A stretch of DNA of 64,000 nt, taken from positions 28,731,047-28,795,046 of the forward strand of contig NC_085138.1 of assembly GCF_035046485.1 (NCBI RefSeq). Direction: 5' to 3'. The position numbers were made by a program, and so were the translations under genes. The DNA is from Aedes albopictus. Lineage: Eukaryota; Arthropoda; Insecta; Diptera; Culicidae. Position 1 is the first letter of the stretch; each line of letters starts with the position of its first letter. Below the pieces are notes generated by a model. It had not been told where the DNA came from, did no database searches, and was given only the letters and a program-made list of their open reading frames with translations. Positions 30,423 to 41,274 of the stretch are shown piece after piece.

Positions 30423-31602
30423 GTTTAAGTTAAGTTCAAGTTAAGTTTAAGTTAAGTTTACGTTAAGTTTAAGTTAAGTTTAAGTTAAGTTTAAGTTAAG
30501 TTTAAGTTAAGTTTAAGTTAAGTTTAAGTTAAGTTTAAGTTAAGTTTAAGTTAAGTTTAAGTTAAGTTTAAGTTAAGTTTAAGTTAAGTTTAAGTTAAGT
30601 TTAAGTTAAGTTTAAGTTAAGTTTAAGTTAAGTTTAAGTTAAGTTTAAGTTAAGTTTAAGTTAAGTTTAAGTTAAGTTTAAGTTAAGTTTAAGTTAAGTT
30701 TAAGTTAAGTTTAAGTTAAGTTTAAGTTAAGTTTAAGTTAAGTTTAAGTTAAGTTTAAGTTAAGTTTAAGTTAAGTTTAAGTTAAGTTTAAGTTAAGTTT
30801 AAGTTAAGTTTAAGTTAAGTTTAAGTTAAGTTTAAGTTAAGTTTAAGTTAAGTTTAAGTTAAGTTTAAGTTAAGTTTAAGTTAAGTTTAAGTTAAGTTTA
30901 AGTTAAGTTTAAGTTAAGTTTAAGTTAAGTTTAAGTTAAGTTTAAGTTAAGTTTAAGTTAAGTTTAAGTTAAGTTTAAGTTAAGTTTAAGTTAAGTTTAA
31001 GTTAAGTTTAAGTTAAGTTTAAGTTAAGTTTAAGTTAAGTTTAAGTTAAGTTTAAGTAAAGTTTAAGTAAAGTTTAAGTTAAGTTTAAGTTAAGTTTAAG
31101 TTAAGTTTAAGTTAAGTTTAAGTTAAGTTTAAGTTAAGTTTAAGTTAAGTTTAAGTTAAGTTTAAGTTAAGTTTAAGTTAAGTTTAAGTTAAGTTTAAGT
31201 TAAGTTTAAGTTAAGTTTAAGTTAAGTTTAAGTTAAGTTTAAGTTAAGTTTAAGTTAAGTTTAAGTTAAGTTTAAGTTAAGTTTAAGTTAAGTTTAAGTT
31301 AAGTTTAAGTTAAGTTTAAGTTAAGTTTAAGTCAAGTTTAAGTTAAGTTTAAGTTAAGTTTAAGTTAAGTTTAAGTTAAGTTTAAGTTAAGTTTAAGTTA
31401 AGTTTAAGTTAAGTTTAAGTTAAGTTTAAGTTAAGTTTAAGTTAAGTTTAAGTTAAGTTTAAGTTAAGTTTAAGTTAAGTTTAAGTTAAGTTTAAGTTAA
31501 GTTTAAGTTAAGTTTAAGTTAAGTTTAAGTTAAGTTTAAGTTAAGTTTAAGTTAAGTTTAAGTTAAGTTTAAGTTAAGTTTAAGTTAAGTTTAAGTTAAG
31601 TT

Positions 31603-31775
31603 AACTTAAACTTAACTTAAACTTAACTTAAACTTAACTTAAACTTAACTTAAACTTAACTTAAACTTAACTTAAACTTAACTTAAACTTAACTTAAACT
31701 TAACTTAAACTTAACTTAAACTTAACTTAAACTTAACTTAAACTTAACTTAAACTTAACTTAAACTTAACTTAAA
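31603..31775. repeat. Inverted block within the 11-bp satellite
   Basis: About 16 units read TTAAACTTAAC, the reverse complement of the array on both sides. The junctions are the palindromes TTAAGTTAACTTAA (about 31602) and CTTAAAGTTTAAG (about 31776). Confidence 0.95.
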
Positions 31776-31935
31776 GTTTAAGTTAAGTTTAAGTTAAGTT
31801 TAAGTTAAGTTTAAGTTAAGTTTAAGTTAAGTTTAAGTTAAGTTTAAGTTAAGTTTAAGTTAAGTTTAAGTTAAGTTTAAGTTAAGTTTAAGTGAAGTTT
31901 AAGTTAAGTTTAAGTTAACTTTAAGTTATGTTGAG

Positions 31936-32803
31936 TTTAAGTTAACCCAAGTAACAGAACTAGCTGAATTACAGTTTCTTAAGCTAAAGAGTAGATTGTT
32001 CCACTCTCGTACAGCTACAATGTTTGTTGAGAAGTTTAGTTAGTTTGAGTTGATTCATGGTTCAAGTGAACAGCTTGCCTTTTATAACAGATTGAAAACC
32101 ACTGTTTGAAACTTATTTTTGCCTCCGAGTTTACGGTAGATACATACCATTCGCTAGTCGATGTAAATTTTCAGTCTAGATTTTTTCCGACCCCGGCTTA
32201 CAACTATTTATTCATCTGGTGCCTTCTCTTACAGCATACATCACAAACTACACTGTGATGCGATTACATGAAACGAAAACAAACATGGCATCACACGTGT
32301 GTGATGCGATACCTAACCAAAGTCGTTGTTGGTCTCACGAACGAACGTTAGTAGGCCCTACTACTGATTCCACACAACCAGTTGTAGTAGGCGAGGAGGC
32401 GCTGTGATCCCAGAGAGAAAGAGCACCTTTACTACATATTTCTCACACTAATCGTATTTGATCGGAGTAGTCGTCGACGGACGCCGCCCGCCCGTGTCGT
32501 GATGACCGTGTAACCATAACGACACGGCAGCCCTCCGCCGTCCGGTTCGTTCTAACTCACACTCAGTATTTAGGTCTGTTGTTGTTAGCAAAAATGTGCC
32601 CTTCCTCGACGACGACACTTCATTACCATTTCCATGTCGATTTCCTCAAATAAGGCAAACCACGTGTTCGTGGTTGGGTCGTGTTTTGCCGAAACAAAAA
32701 ATCTAATGACAAAAACTCTAATCAGGTAATGTGGTATGTAGAAAAAAAGACAACACAAGGTTGAAAAACTTCTAATGTGAACAAAAAATTCATTCAGGCT
32801 GTA
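31936..32803. other. Unassigned, no gene
   Basis: Mixed unique sequence; 32.45-32.56 kb is GC-richer. No ORF with family features, no clear repeats. Confidence 0.4.
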
Positions 32804-33913
32804 TGGACTCATCCACTGATGAACCGAATTCACTCGTTCCGAGAATTTTGACACTAGAGCGGGGTTGTTTCCAAAAGAATTGAACGATTCTGATTGGAAA
32901 TGGCCCCACACTAGTGTCCAAATTCTCGGACCAAGTGAATTTAGTTCATCGGTGGATAAGTTCATGGACTCATCCACTGGTGAACAAAATTCATCGCGGT
33001 CCAGGAATTTTGATACTAGAGCGGGGCCATTCCCAATCAGAATCGTTCAATTCTGATTGGAAACGGCCCCGCTCTAGTGTCAAAATTCTCGGACCGCGAT
33101 GAATTCGGTTCATCGGTGGACAAGTCCATTGGACGCTTTAGTGTCAACATGGACTTATCCACCGAAGAACCGAATTCATCGCGGTCCGAGAATTTTGACA
33201 CTAGAGCGGGGCCATTCCCAATCAGAATCGTTAAATTCTGATTGGAACAGCCCCGCTCTAGTGCCAAAATTCTCGGACCGCGATGAATTCAGTTCATCGG
33301 TGGATAAGTCCATAGACGAGTGCACTGATGAACTGAATTCATCGCGGTCCGAGAATTTTGACACTAGACCGGGACTGTTTCCAATCAGAATTGTTCAATT
33401 CTGATTGGAAATCGTTCACTTCTGATTGGAAGCGACCCCGCTCTAGTGTCAATATTCTCGGACCGCGATGAATTCAGTTCATCGGTTTATTCTCGGACCA
33501 AATGAATTAGGTTCATCGGTGGATAAGCCCATAAGTCCAATGTTCAGATATTCAGGAAAGCATCAACAGACACTTATCCACCGATGAACAGAATTCACTC
33601 GATCCGAGAATTTTGACACTAGAGTGGGGCCGTTTCTAATCGGAATTCAAAGATTCTAATAGACGAGTGCACCGATGAACTGAATTCATCGCGGTCCGAG
33701 AATTTTGACACTACAGCGGGGTCATTCCCAATCAGAATTGTTCAATTCTGATTGAAAATCTTTCACTTCTGATTGGAAGCGACTCGCTCTAGTGTCAAAA
33801 TTCTCGGACCGCGATGAATTCAGTTCATCGATGCACTCGTCTATTGGGAAGGGCCCGCTCTAGTGTCAAAATTCACGGACCGAGTGAATTCTGTTCATCG
33901 GTAGATAAGTCCA
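32804..33913. mobile_element. Palindromic MITE P, cluster 2
   Basis: Full copies lie at 32804-32964, 32965-33128, 33150-33312 and 33660-33843. A longer mixed copy spans 33313-33532, and half copies are at 33571-33659 and 33850-33913. Several copies abut with no spacer (32964/32965, 33312/33313, 33659/33660). Type A (GGACTTATCC) and type B (GACGAGTGCAC) ends alternate. Frames running through them (for example 33099-33404) are palindrome by-products and not genes. Confidence 0.9.
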
Positions 33914-34698
33914 TGAAGATTAATCATGAGCATTCAAGAGTTTGCACTTATCGAACGTCTACTGCAATATCAGCCGCTATATTACCGAAAGAATTTGTCC
34001 TCAAATAAAATGGTCCGAGAAATTAAAACCCCCACACCTCTCCATGGTCATTCAGCTTTTTCGTTTACTGCCTAATCGCATAAACAGCGTGGCGACCAAC
34101 CCCGCAAAAGAATTGACCTTTCCTCACTCGGTTCATTACCCGGCGATTTTGTATGGTTGTCGACGCCAAGCCAAAACCAAGTCCTGTGCCGTTAAGCTAA
34201 AGCAAAAAAAAAAATTAAATCGAAAAATTTCAAGGTTGATTTTTGTTTATATCAACAACCGACCGACGCCTCGTTCATTTCGGACGCGGGGCGTAATCAT
34301 TTATGTATATATGTACCTCAACCGTGGTAGAACAAGAAGCGTTTTGTTCCGTTCGTTCCCCAAAAAAAACAGCAACAACAACAATGCATGGCTATCATTA
34401 TCTAAAAATGTATTCTGCTGTAGGTATGTGAGGATTATTTTGGTCTCATCATCGTCGTGATTAAAACAGACAGTATCATATCAATAATGATGGCGGCCGA
34501 CCATGGTGGTTTATGGTACAGGCAGCTTAAAAATAATCATAGGAGGTGTACATAATAATGACGTGTGAAACCACAAGTTTGAATCTTTATGGCAGCAAGC
34601 TTTAGAGTAGCAAAGGAGGCTGGCGATGTTATCAAATTTGCTGAATGCAATTTGGGGTTCATTCATAAGAACATGACTGCACTCATTTTTGCGCCAAA
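33914..34698. other. Unassigned spacer between MITE clusters
   Basis: A plus open frame of 172 codons (33942-34460) crosses it, but it is low-complexity in parts (K- and N-rich) and has no recognisable domain or splice context. Not called as a gene. Confidence 0.4.
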
Positions 34699-35221
34699 CA
34701 GACGTGTGCATCGATGAACTGAATTCATCGCGGTCCGAGAATTTTGACACTAGAGCGGGCCATTCCCAATCAAAGTTGTTCGATTCTGATTGGAAGCGGC
34801 CCCGCCCTAGTGTCAAAATTCTCGGACCGCGATGAATGCAGTTCATCGGTGCACTCGTTTATGGACTTATCTACCGATGAACCGAATTCATCGCGGTCCG
34901 AGAATTTTGACACTAGAGCGGGGCCGTTTCCAATCAGAATTGGACGATTCTGATTGGAACAGACCCCGCTCTAGTGTCAAAATTCTCGGACCGTGATGAA
35001 TTCGGTTCATCGGTGGATAAGTCCATAGATGAGTGCACAGATGAACTGAATTCATCGCGGTCCGAAAGTTTTGACACTAGAGCGGGGTCATTCCCAATCA
35101 TAATTGTTCAATTCTGATTGGAAATTGTTGACTTCTGATTGGAAGCGGCCCCGCTCTAGTGTCGAAATTCTCGGACCGCGATGAATTCAGTTCATCGGTG
35201 CACTCGCCTTATGAGTTCCTT
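34699..35221. mobile_element. Palindromic MITE P, cluster 3 (three abutting copies)
   Basis: 34699-34861 (type B), 34862-35025 (type A) and 35026-35221 (type B) follow each other without spacer. All keep the GGTCCGAGAATTTTGACACT block and its mirror. Confidence 0.9.
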
Positions 35222-37680
35222 CAGAAATTTCCCCAGGAATCCCTCTAGAATTTTTATCATGATTGCATTAAGGAACTCCACTAGCAATCCCTCTTGCCTC
35301 TAGGCTCTAGGAATTTCACCAGAAATTCCTTCAGGAATTCAACCAGGACTTCCTCCAAGAATTCTAGCATAGACTCCTCCAGAAATTGCACCAAAAAATC
35401 CTCCATGAGATTTACCAGGATTTATACCAGAGGAGTTCCGGCAGGACCTCCACCAGGAACTCCATCAGAATTTCCATCGAGGATTCCACTTGTATTTCAA
35501 ACAGAAACTTCATATTGATTTTAATCAGGAATTCTACCAGAATATCCACCCGGAGCTCCTCAAGGATTTACAACAGGAATTTGTATTTGAAATGCATCGG
35601 AAATTCCTCCAGGATTTCCTACAAAAAAATCATGAGAAATTCCATTAAGAACTACACCAAGAATTGCTTCATGACTTCTACTAGAAAGGGTTAGGAATTT
35701 TTCCAGATTTTTTTCAGAGAATTCATACACGAGTTACACCAACAATTCCTGGAATAATTCCATCAGAATATCCACCAGAAATTTCACCTGAAAATTCTTC
35801 CAAAAATTCCACCAAGAATTTCTACGGAATGGCACCAGATATTCCTCTGAGAATTCCACCAGAAATTTTTTGAGTATTCTACCAGGAATTCCTGTAGAAT
35901 TCCTCAAGAAATCCCTCCATTTACTATGAATTCTTTTGATAATTTTACCAAGTATTACTCTAAGTATATCGCCAAGAATTCCTCCAGGAATTCCACCAAG
36001 ATTACCTACTATTATTCCGACAAAAATTCCACCAGAGATTCCTCCAAAATTCCTACCAGTTCCAGAAGATCTGCAAAAAATAATCGAGAGTTTTCATGGA
36101 GGAAGATCTGGAGGAATTTCTAGCAGAATTCCTTGAGGAATTCCTGGAAGGATTCTTAGAGGGATTTCTGGCAGAATTCACGAGGAATTCCTGTAGGATC
36201 CCTGGCGGAATTACGGGTGGAAATGTTAGAGATTCTTGGAGGAAATCCTGGTGAAATGGCTTCCTCTTGTTGGAATTTCTGGAGAAAAAAAAACTGATGG
36301 AATTCGTAGTGGTATTGCTGGTGGATTTTCTGCAGGAATTCCTGGTGAAAATCCTGGAGGAATTCATGGAGTTACTCCTGAGGGAATTCTTACATGAACT
36401 TTTTTAAGAATTGATGGATGAGTTTTTTGTTGAAATTTTTAGAGAAAAAGCATTCTTCAAGAAAATCTTACCAGAATACCATGAGGAATTCCTGGAGATA
36501 TTCCTAGAGAAATTTCATCCAGAAAAACTGGTGGATTTCCTGGAGGATATATTGATGGAATCCTGGTAGAATTCCTACAGAAATTCATGAAAGCATTTTC
36601 GGAGGGATTTTAGGTAGAAAAATTCAGGACGAATTGCTGTTGAAATTTTTGTCAGAATTTATGCAGGAATTCCTTGAGAAATTCATGGCAGAATTCTTTG
36701 AGAGTTCCTGGTGAAATTCCTGTAGGAATTATTGATAGAACTCGTGGAGAAAAAAAAATAGGTGGGATTCCAGAAGGAAAACCTGATGGATTTTTTTTTG
36801 TAGAATTCCTTGAAGAATTTCTAGTGGATATCGTGGAGGAATTTCTGAATGCATTCCAAGGGAAACTTCGTTGACCTAGAAAAACTGGGGGATTTCCTAG
36901 AGGATCTCCTGATGTAATTCCTGGAGGGACTCCTGGTATAGTTATTGGAGAAATTTCTCACGTAATTCCTGGTGGATTTGAATGTTGAAATCTTAGTGGA
37001 ATTTAGTTAAGACTTGCTGGTGGAAATACAAGTAAAATTTCTGGTGGTGTTACTGGATGAATGCTTCTGATAGAATTCTTAGAAAAACTTCTTGAAACTT
37101 CTTGAACAATAATTGATGGAGGATTTCTTGTTGGAATTCTTGAAGGAAATCCTGATGGATTTGCTTGTGAAATTCATTATTGAATCTCTAGTAGATACTG
37201 TGGAGGAATTTCTGATGGGATTAATGTAGTTACTCCTGAAAGAATTCTTAGAGAAACTTCCTATAGAATTACTGAATGAATTCTTGTAGGAATTTCTGGA
37301 GGAATTTATTATAGAATCCTAGCTGAAATTTCTGGAGGAACTCCCTGAATAATTCCTGGAGAAATTCATTATGTTATTCCTAGTGGAATTACTGGTAAAA
37401 TTTTTCGATGAATTTGTTGGTGGAATTCCTGGAGTGATTCCTAAAGGTATTCTTATAGCAACTAGTGCTGGAATTAACCCAAGTAATAACACAGATGGTC
37501 TACATAAGTTAATGTATCTCTTATATGACCAAATATAGTTTATAAGAGTTAACAGAGCCAATGCAAAACATATGTGTTACTCTGGCATGGTAGAATGTCT
37601 TGGAGAATCCCTGGAAGAAATCTTGGATGAATTCCTAATGGAATCTCTGAAGGAATTCTTTCATGGATTTCCTGCAGCTA
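35222..37680. repeat. Decayed GAATTCC-type repeat with a central orientation switch
   Basis: From 35222 to about 36080 the plus strand repeats CCA(C)CAGGAATTCC-like words. From about 36100 to 37680 it repeats the opposite sense, GGAGGAATTCCTGG-like words, every 20-30 bases. The turning point is near 36085-36110. The vocabulary (GAATTCC, CTGGAG, GAGGAA) overlaps the homogeneous 24-bp minisatellite at 5.7-14.4 kb, but divergence is high. No gene. Confidence 0.8.
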
Positions 37681-37853
37681 TAATTGAGAATTACTGCAGA
37701 AATCCTTGGGTGCATTATCAAAGATTTTTTGGGGAGAATGAATGAACTCCGTAGGTTTAAGCTTGGAAAAATCCTGAAATTTCTGGAAATTCTTTAAGAA
37801 CTTTGACTGGACAAACCATTGGGAAAATGTCTGGAGTATTTCATGGAGGAGCT

Positions 37854-37964
37854 CTTGGACTTGGAGTTGTTTGAAGTAATTCCTGATTGAATTCTTGTAT
37901 CTGTGAGTTTGTCCACAGATACAAGAATTCAATCAGGAATTACTCCAAACAACTCCAAGTCAAG
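37854..37964. repeat. Near-perfect hairpin, arms about 52 bases
   Basis: CTTGGACTTGGAGTTGTTTG... at 37854 pairs with ...CAAACAACTCCAAGTCAAG ending 37964. The centre is CTGTGAGTTTGTCCACAG. Only a few mismatches are visible. It lies at the edge of the decayed GAATTCC repeat and contains GAATTC in each arm, so it is likely a recent inverted duplication. Confidence 0.8.
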
Positions 37965-38506
37965 GTGCACAAGTTTCCTAAAATAATAGTTTAAGGAGAA
38001 ACTTCAAAGAATACCAATATGGCTGCCACAATGGCCGACTTGGACCCCTACTCACGTTTTCAAGAGCACACATCTTAAAAAATCGTAAACAAAAGTGCTT
38101 GATTTGGAAAAGCTGACACTTTTTGCAAAGCCAGGATAATCAAGTGCGGTTTGGTTCGATGCTTTGTTCGTCAGATTTGTGCCTCTAAAGTTTGTATGCA
38201 AAATTGCAATGGGAGTTCTTGAAGTTTCACCTTAATTTATCACGTAGTTTTCAAAGTTATTAAGCAAAAACTAGTAAAAAATGTAAGCTTTTATTTTTTG
38301 CTCTACAAAACTTACTGAGTTACAAAAAATTAAAAGGTTCAGAGACGTTATTCGATAGAAAATTTCATTATCTTTCCAATGTAATTAAAAGAACTTCGAT
38401 TAGTTGAACAATTTTCGAGTTACAACCTGTTTAGAACAAGCATTTTCTTTCTGTTCGGATGAGGCACTGCGACCAGTATTTTGATCTTTTGTGGCAATAC
38501 CCGTAT

Positions 38507-39051
38507 CACAGACAAACAGACGTAACACCTAGAACGATTTTCGTGACAATACATCGCTCAGTTCACACTATCACCACCTGGTGGAAATGTTTCACGATAC
38601 ACTGTAATCACAGAGAACAGACATTCAGGCTAGAACAAATTTCATTCATAAATTTGTGTAAGGATTTGAATCTTCACTTGAGTAAGGTTGCAAACCAATA
38701 CACGGTGACAACACTAACGCCGCCAAACACCATATTGCCACAGTCAGTGGTGAATTGAAACATTTCAAGTGGTGAATAAAATTAATATGGGAAATTAACC
38801 GATTGCAGCGCCACGCTATTGCCACTTGTGTTGCCGATGAAATATTCCTTACACAAAATTCAGATTGGACTTGGACGTCTGTTCTCTGTGCTGTAATATC
38901 GTCAACAGAAGGAGCTAGCGTGAAACTTCAAACGCAAAGAAATACGATGCGCGCGCCTCTGGTTGTGAAAGCCGCAACTAAGCAGATTTAAAATGATCGT
39001 TAGAAGCGTGATCGATGGAAATTTTGCAAATGTTACGTCTGTTTGTCTGTG
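38507..39051. mobile_element. MITE of the CACAGACAAACAGACG family, copy C, with nested MITE
   Basis: Ends CACAGACAAACAGACGTAAC and TGTTACGTCTGTTTGTCTGTG; exact CCCGTAT duplications at 38500-38506 and 39052-39058. The element is 545 bp because it hosts a second MITE. Removing that insert and its duplication leaves about 256 bp, close to the 253 bp of copies A and B. Confidence 0.9.
38609..38890. mobile_element. Nested MITE of the CACAGAGAACAG family
   Basis: 282 bp, starts CACAGAGAACAGAC and ends GTCTGTTCTCTGTG, flanked by exact CTGTAAT at 38602-38608 and 38891-38897. It is inserted in copy C of the related CACAGACAAACAG family. Confidence 0.9.
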
Positions 39052-39560
39052 CCCGTATCCTTAGTATTTAGTTCATATCGTACTACTCCTTTGTCATTGA
39101 GAGGCAATGAAGCATCGATTTCTGTACAGTTTTTGTTTGTTACCTCAGAAGTTCGAGAAATCGAATGCAATGAAAAGGTCCCGTTTTCATAGGTATAGCG
39201 CATTTGGGCTATAGCACGAGTTTTCAAGAGTGCGTAAACGCAAATAAAAGTGCGCGATTGCAACAAATCAACTCGGTGTGTTCAGAGCACTTATTCAGCA
39301 TTAATTAAAAAAACAGTGCGCCGAAGACATCAACTGGATTTGATGCAATCGCGCACTTTTATTGACGTTTTCGCACTTATGAAGTCTGAGTGCGCAGTCC
39401 AGTGGTGAACTAAATGCGCAATATTAAAACCCCAGTGAAAGTGTGCCCCTAATCAAACACAATCTATTTGATTTCTAAGACAACAAAACAGTAGTACTGA
39501 TTTTTATCCATGCATCGAAACCCTACACTGAAAAACAAGAGAACCCAAATTTGAGTATTT

Positions 39561-39662
39561 TTAACCCTTATGTGGCCGACAGGGTACCCGGGTACCCAGC
39601 GCCCATTTGAAAAGCACGGTGTAGAAAAAAGCAAAAAATTTGTCGGACACATAACGGTTAAA
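39561..39662. mobile_element. About 100-bp MITE with TTATGTG(G/T)CCGACA ends
   Basis: TTAACCCTTATGTGGCCGAC at the left is inverse to GTCGGACACATAACGGTTAA at the right. An internal GGGTACCCGGGTACCC palindrome lies near 39585-39600. It is inserted in the ACACGGAGAAAC-family MITE; the TTAA-containing edges make the exact duplication ambiguous. Confidence 0.65.
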
Positions 39663-39885
39663 CTCACTTTTGAGTTCTATTTTGCATCCTGTTTCATTCG
39701 CAACAATAAGTCGGAAAGTGAATTGTTTTGCCAACTTTGAGAGTTCGATGCGGGAAGCCAAAATTGAGTAAGTGACATAGCACCGAAAGTTGAGTAATTT
39801 GAACTGACGGTTGAGTAAAAAGAACTTCGACGCTAGGTTTAACCGTATACGCCTAAATGCAAACTACCTACCTCAACATCGACTC

Positions 39886-40138
39886 CACAGACAAACAGAC
39901 GTAACACTCTAATAATTCCCATCGTACACCGATTGAACGGACTATTTGAAAATTTGATAGTTGGCCAACTTTCCATCCGTGGCGCTCGCATAATTTTTGT
40001 TTGAGTTTGACGTTTGCTCACTACCGCCATCTAGTTCATGGTCGGCCAAACTCAGTGATTTTAGTATTGGGCGAATATGTTTCCGTGACTATGATTTGAA
40101 TCGAAAAATGTTCTAAGTGCTACGTCTGTTTGTCTGTG
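39886..40138. mobile_element. MITE of the CACAGACAAACAGACG family, copy B
   Basis: 253 bp, same ends as copy A and visibly similar throughout (GTTGGCCAACT, CGTGGCGCTCGCATA, GTTTGACGTTTGCTCACTAC). Exact TCGACTC duplications at 39879-39885 and 40139-40145. Confidence 0.92.
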
Positions 40139-40384
40139 TCGACTCTATCAACTCAAATTGGCTTCCCGCACGCAACCTCAAAGTTGGGTGGAATGAACTC
40201 ACTTTTGGGTACTTTCGTTTCTCCGTGTAGCCTCATCCATGTCTTACTTCTAGTTTAGTCCCAGGACAACAAAGAAAAAAACTGGGGCTTAAGGCTACTT
40301 GCAAAATTATGTCACATTAGAGAATGCGTTCTGCAATAAGAATACACGTGGGTCGTTGAATTGTCAATATTTATCAGTCCTTAA

Positions 40385-40569
40385 TAGACGAGTACACCGA
40401 TGAACTGAATTCATCGCGGTCCGACTGTCCGAGAATGTTGACACTAGAGCGGAGCCGCTTCCAATCAGAACTGAACGATTTCCAATCAGAATTGAACAAT
40501 TCTGATTGGGAATTGCCCCGCTCTAGTGTCAAAATTTTCGGACCGCGATAAATTCAGTTCATCGGTGCA
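40385..40569. mobile_element. MITE P, isolated type B copy
   Basis: TAGACGAGTACACCGATGAAC to the mirrored TTCATCGGTGCA, about 185 bp. The last bases of the right end (CTCGTCTA) are missing. Confidence 0.85.
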
Positions 40570-40719
40570 TGTTTTTTAATGAAATTTGTTCTAAGTTTTA
40601 CGTCTGTTTCTTTGTGATTCATCCATCAGACACCTTGGATTGGAGTTTCGTGTTTAGTGGACTTTTACCCGGAACAGGTGGTCCGTAGTGTTATTCTTAG
40701 CCAATTGAAACAACCTAGA

Positions 40720-41128
40720 CACAGACAAACAGACGTCTCACTCTACTTACTTCCCATCGTTTCCTGTTTTAACGGATAATTCAAATAATCTTCAGTTCGC
40801 AAATCTCTCGCTCACGGCGCTCGCATCGTTTTCGCTCCTGTTTGACGTTGTCCCACTATCGTCATCTACTCAGTGAGTTTGCGAAGTTCAGCGTGACTAG
40901 CATTGGCACCCCCCCCCCCCCCAGAGCCACAATTTGTGGAACAAAATTTCAGTATAAAGCGCTTTGCCACGAAAAAAAATTTCGGCTGTGCCGCCATTTT
41001 CAAATTACTAATACAATTGCTTATTATTGTTTACAAAATCTAAGTGTCAAATCAAAAAAGGTATCATTGACCTTGAAAACCCCTCCCAGAAACAATTTCT
41101 GGCTACGCCACTGGTCTGTTTGTCTGTG
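40720..41128. mobile_element. MITE of the CACAGACAAACAGACG family, copy D, with nested hAT-like insert
   Basis: Exact ACCTAGA duplications at 40713-40719 and 41129-41135. The left part to about 40900 matches the family, but only about 15 bases of the right end remain. The interior, about 40901-41113, is a foreign insert running from CATTGGCACCCCCC to TGGCTACGCCACTG. The insert's ends resemble the TGGCGTAGCCA-type ends common in insect hAT-like elements (inference). A C15 run sits at its left end. Confidence 0.8.
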
Positions 41129-41274
41129 ACCTAGATATCTAGGCTGATCGGAAAAAGTAGATCGGTTTCTTGGTATCGGATGACAACAACGTGAGCGTGA
41201 GCGTGAAATACAAAGGCGCGTCATCAGAGAAAATCATGCTTACTATATTATGGTCTCTAGAGAAAACAGTAGTC

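Larger units (their letters stand above)
29821..31935. repeat. 11-bp satellite (GTTTAAGTTAA)n, interrupted by a MITE
   Basis: An almost perfect 11-bp tandem repeat covers 29821-30169 and 30423-31935, about 170 units in total, with rare point variants (near 29859, 30459, 31057-31068, 31332). The block at 31603-31775 is inverted. The end decays after 31890. A 253-bp MITE with a 7-bp duplication of satellite sequence splits the array. The period of 11 and the lack of G/C make coding impossible for any length; all frames meet TAA. Confidence 0.95.
39525..40228 (-). mobile_element. MITE of the ACACGGAGAAAC family, reverse copy with two nested elements
   Basis: Runs from ACACTGAAAAACAAGAGAAC at 39525 to TTCGTTTCTCCGTGT at 40228, the reverse of 28627-28986. 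It is interrupted by a short element at 39561-39662 and by MITE copy B at 39886-40138. Shared internal motifs: TACGCCTAAATGCAAACTAC, GCGGGAAGCCAA. Confidence 0.75.

Noticed and set aside
29821..31935. Telomeric repeat
   Set aside because: The unit is 11 bp with no TTAGG core or G-rich strand.
32585..33404. Several 60-130 codon ORFs sharing DRDEFSSSVDKS and TRAGPFPIRI words
   Set aside because: The shared peptides are translations of the palindromic MITE P in different copies.
26869..35221. CRISPR array
   Set aside because: The repeats are palindromic MITEs of 160-185 bp with irregular spacing in a eukaryotic genome; no short repeat-spacer alternation.
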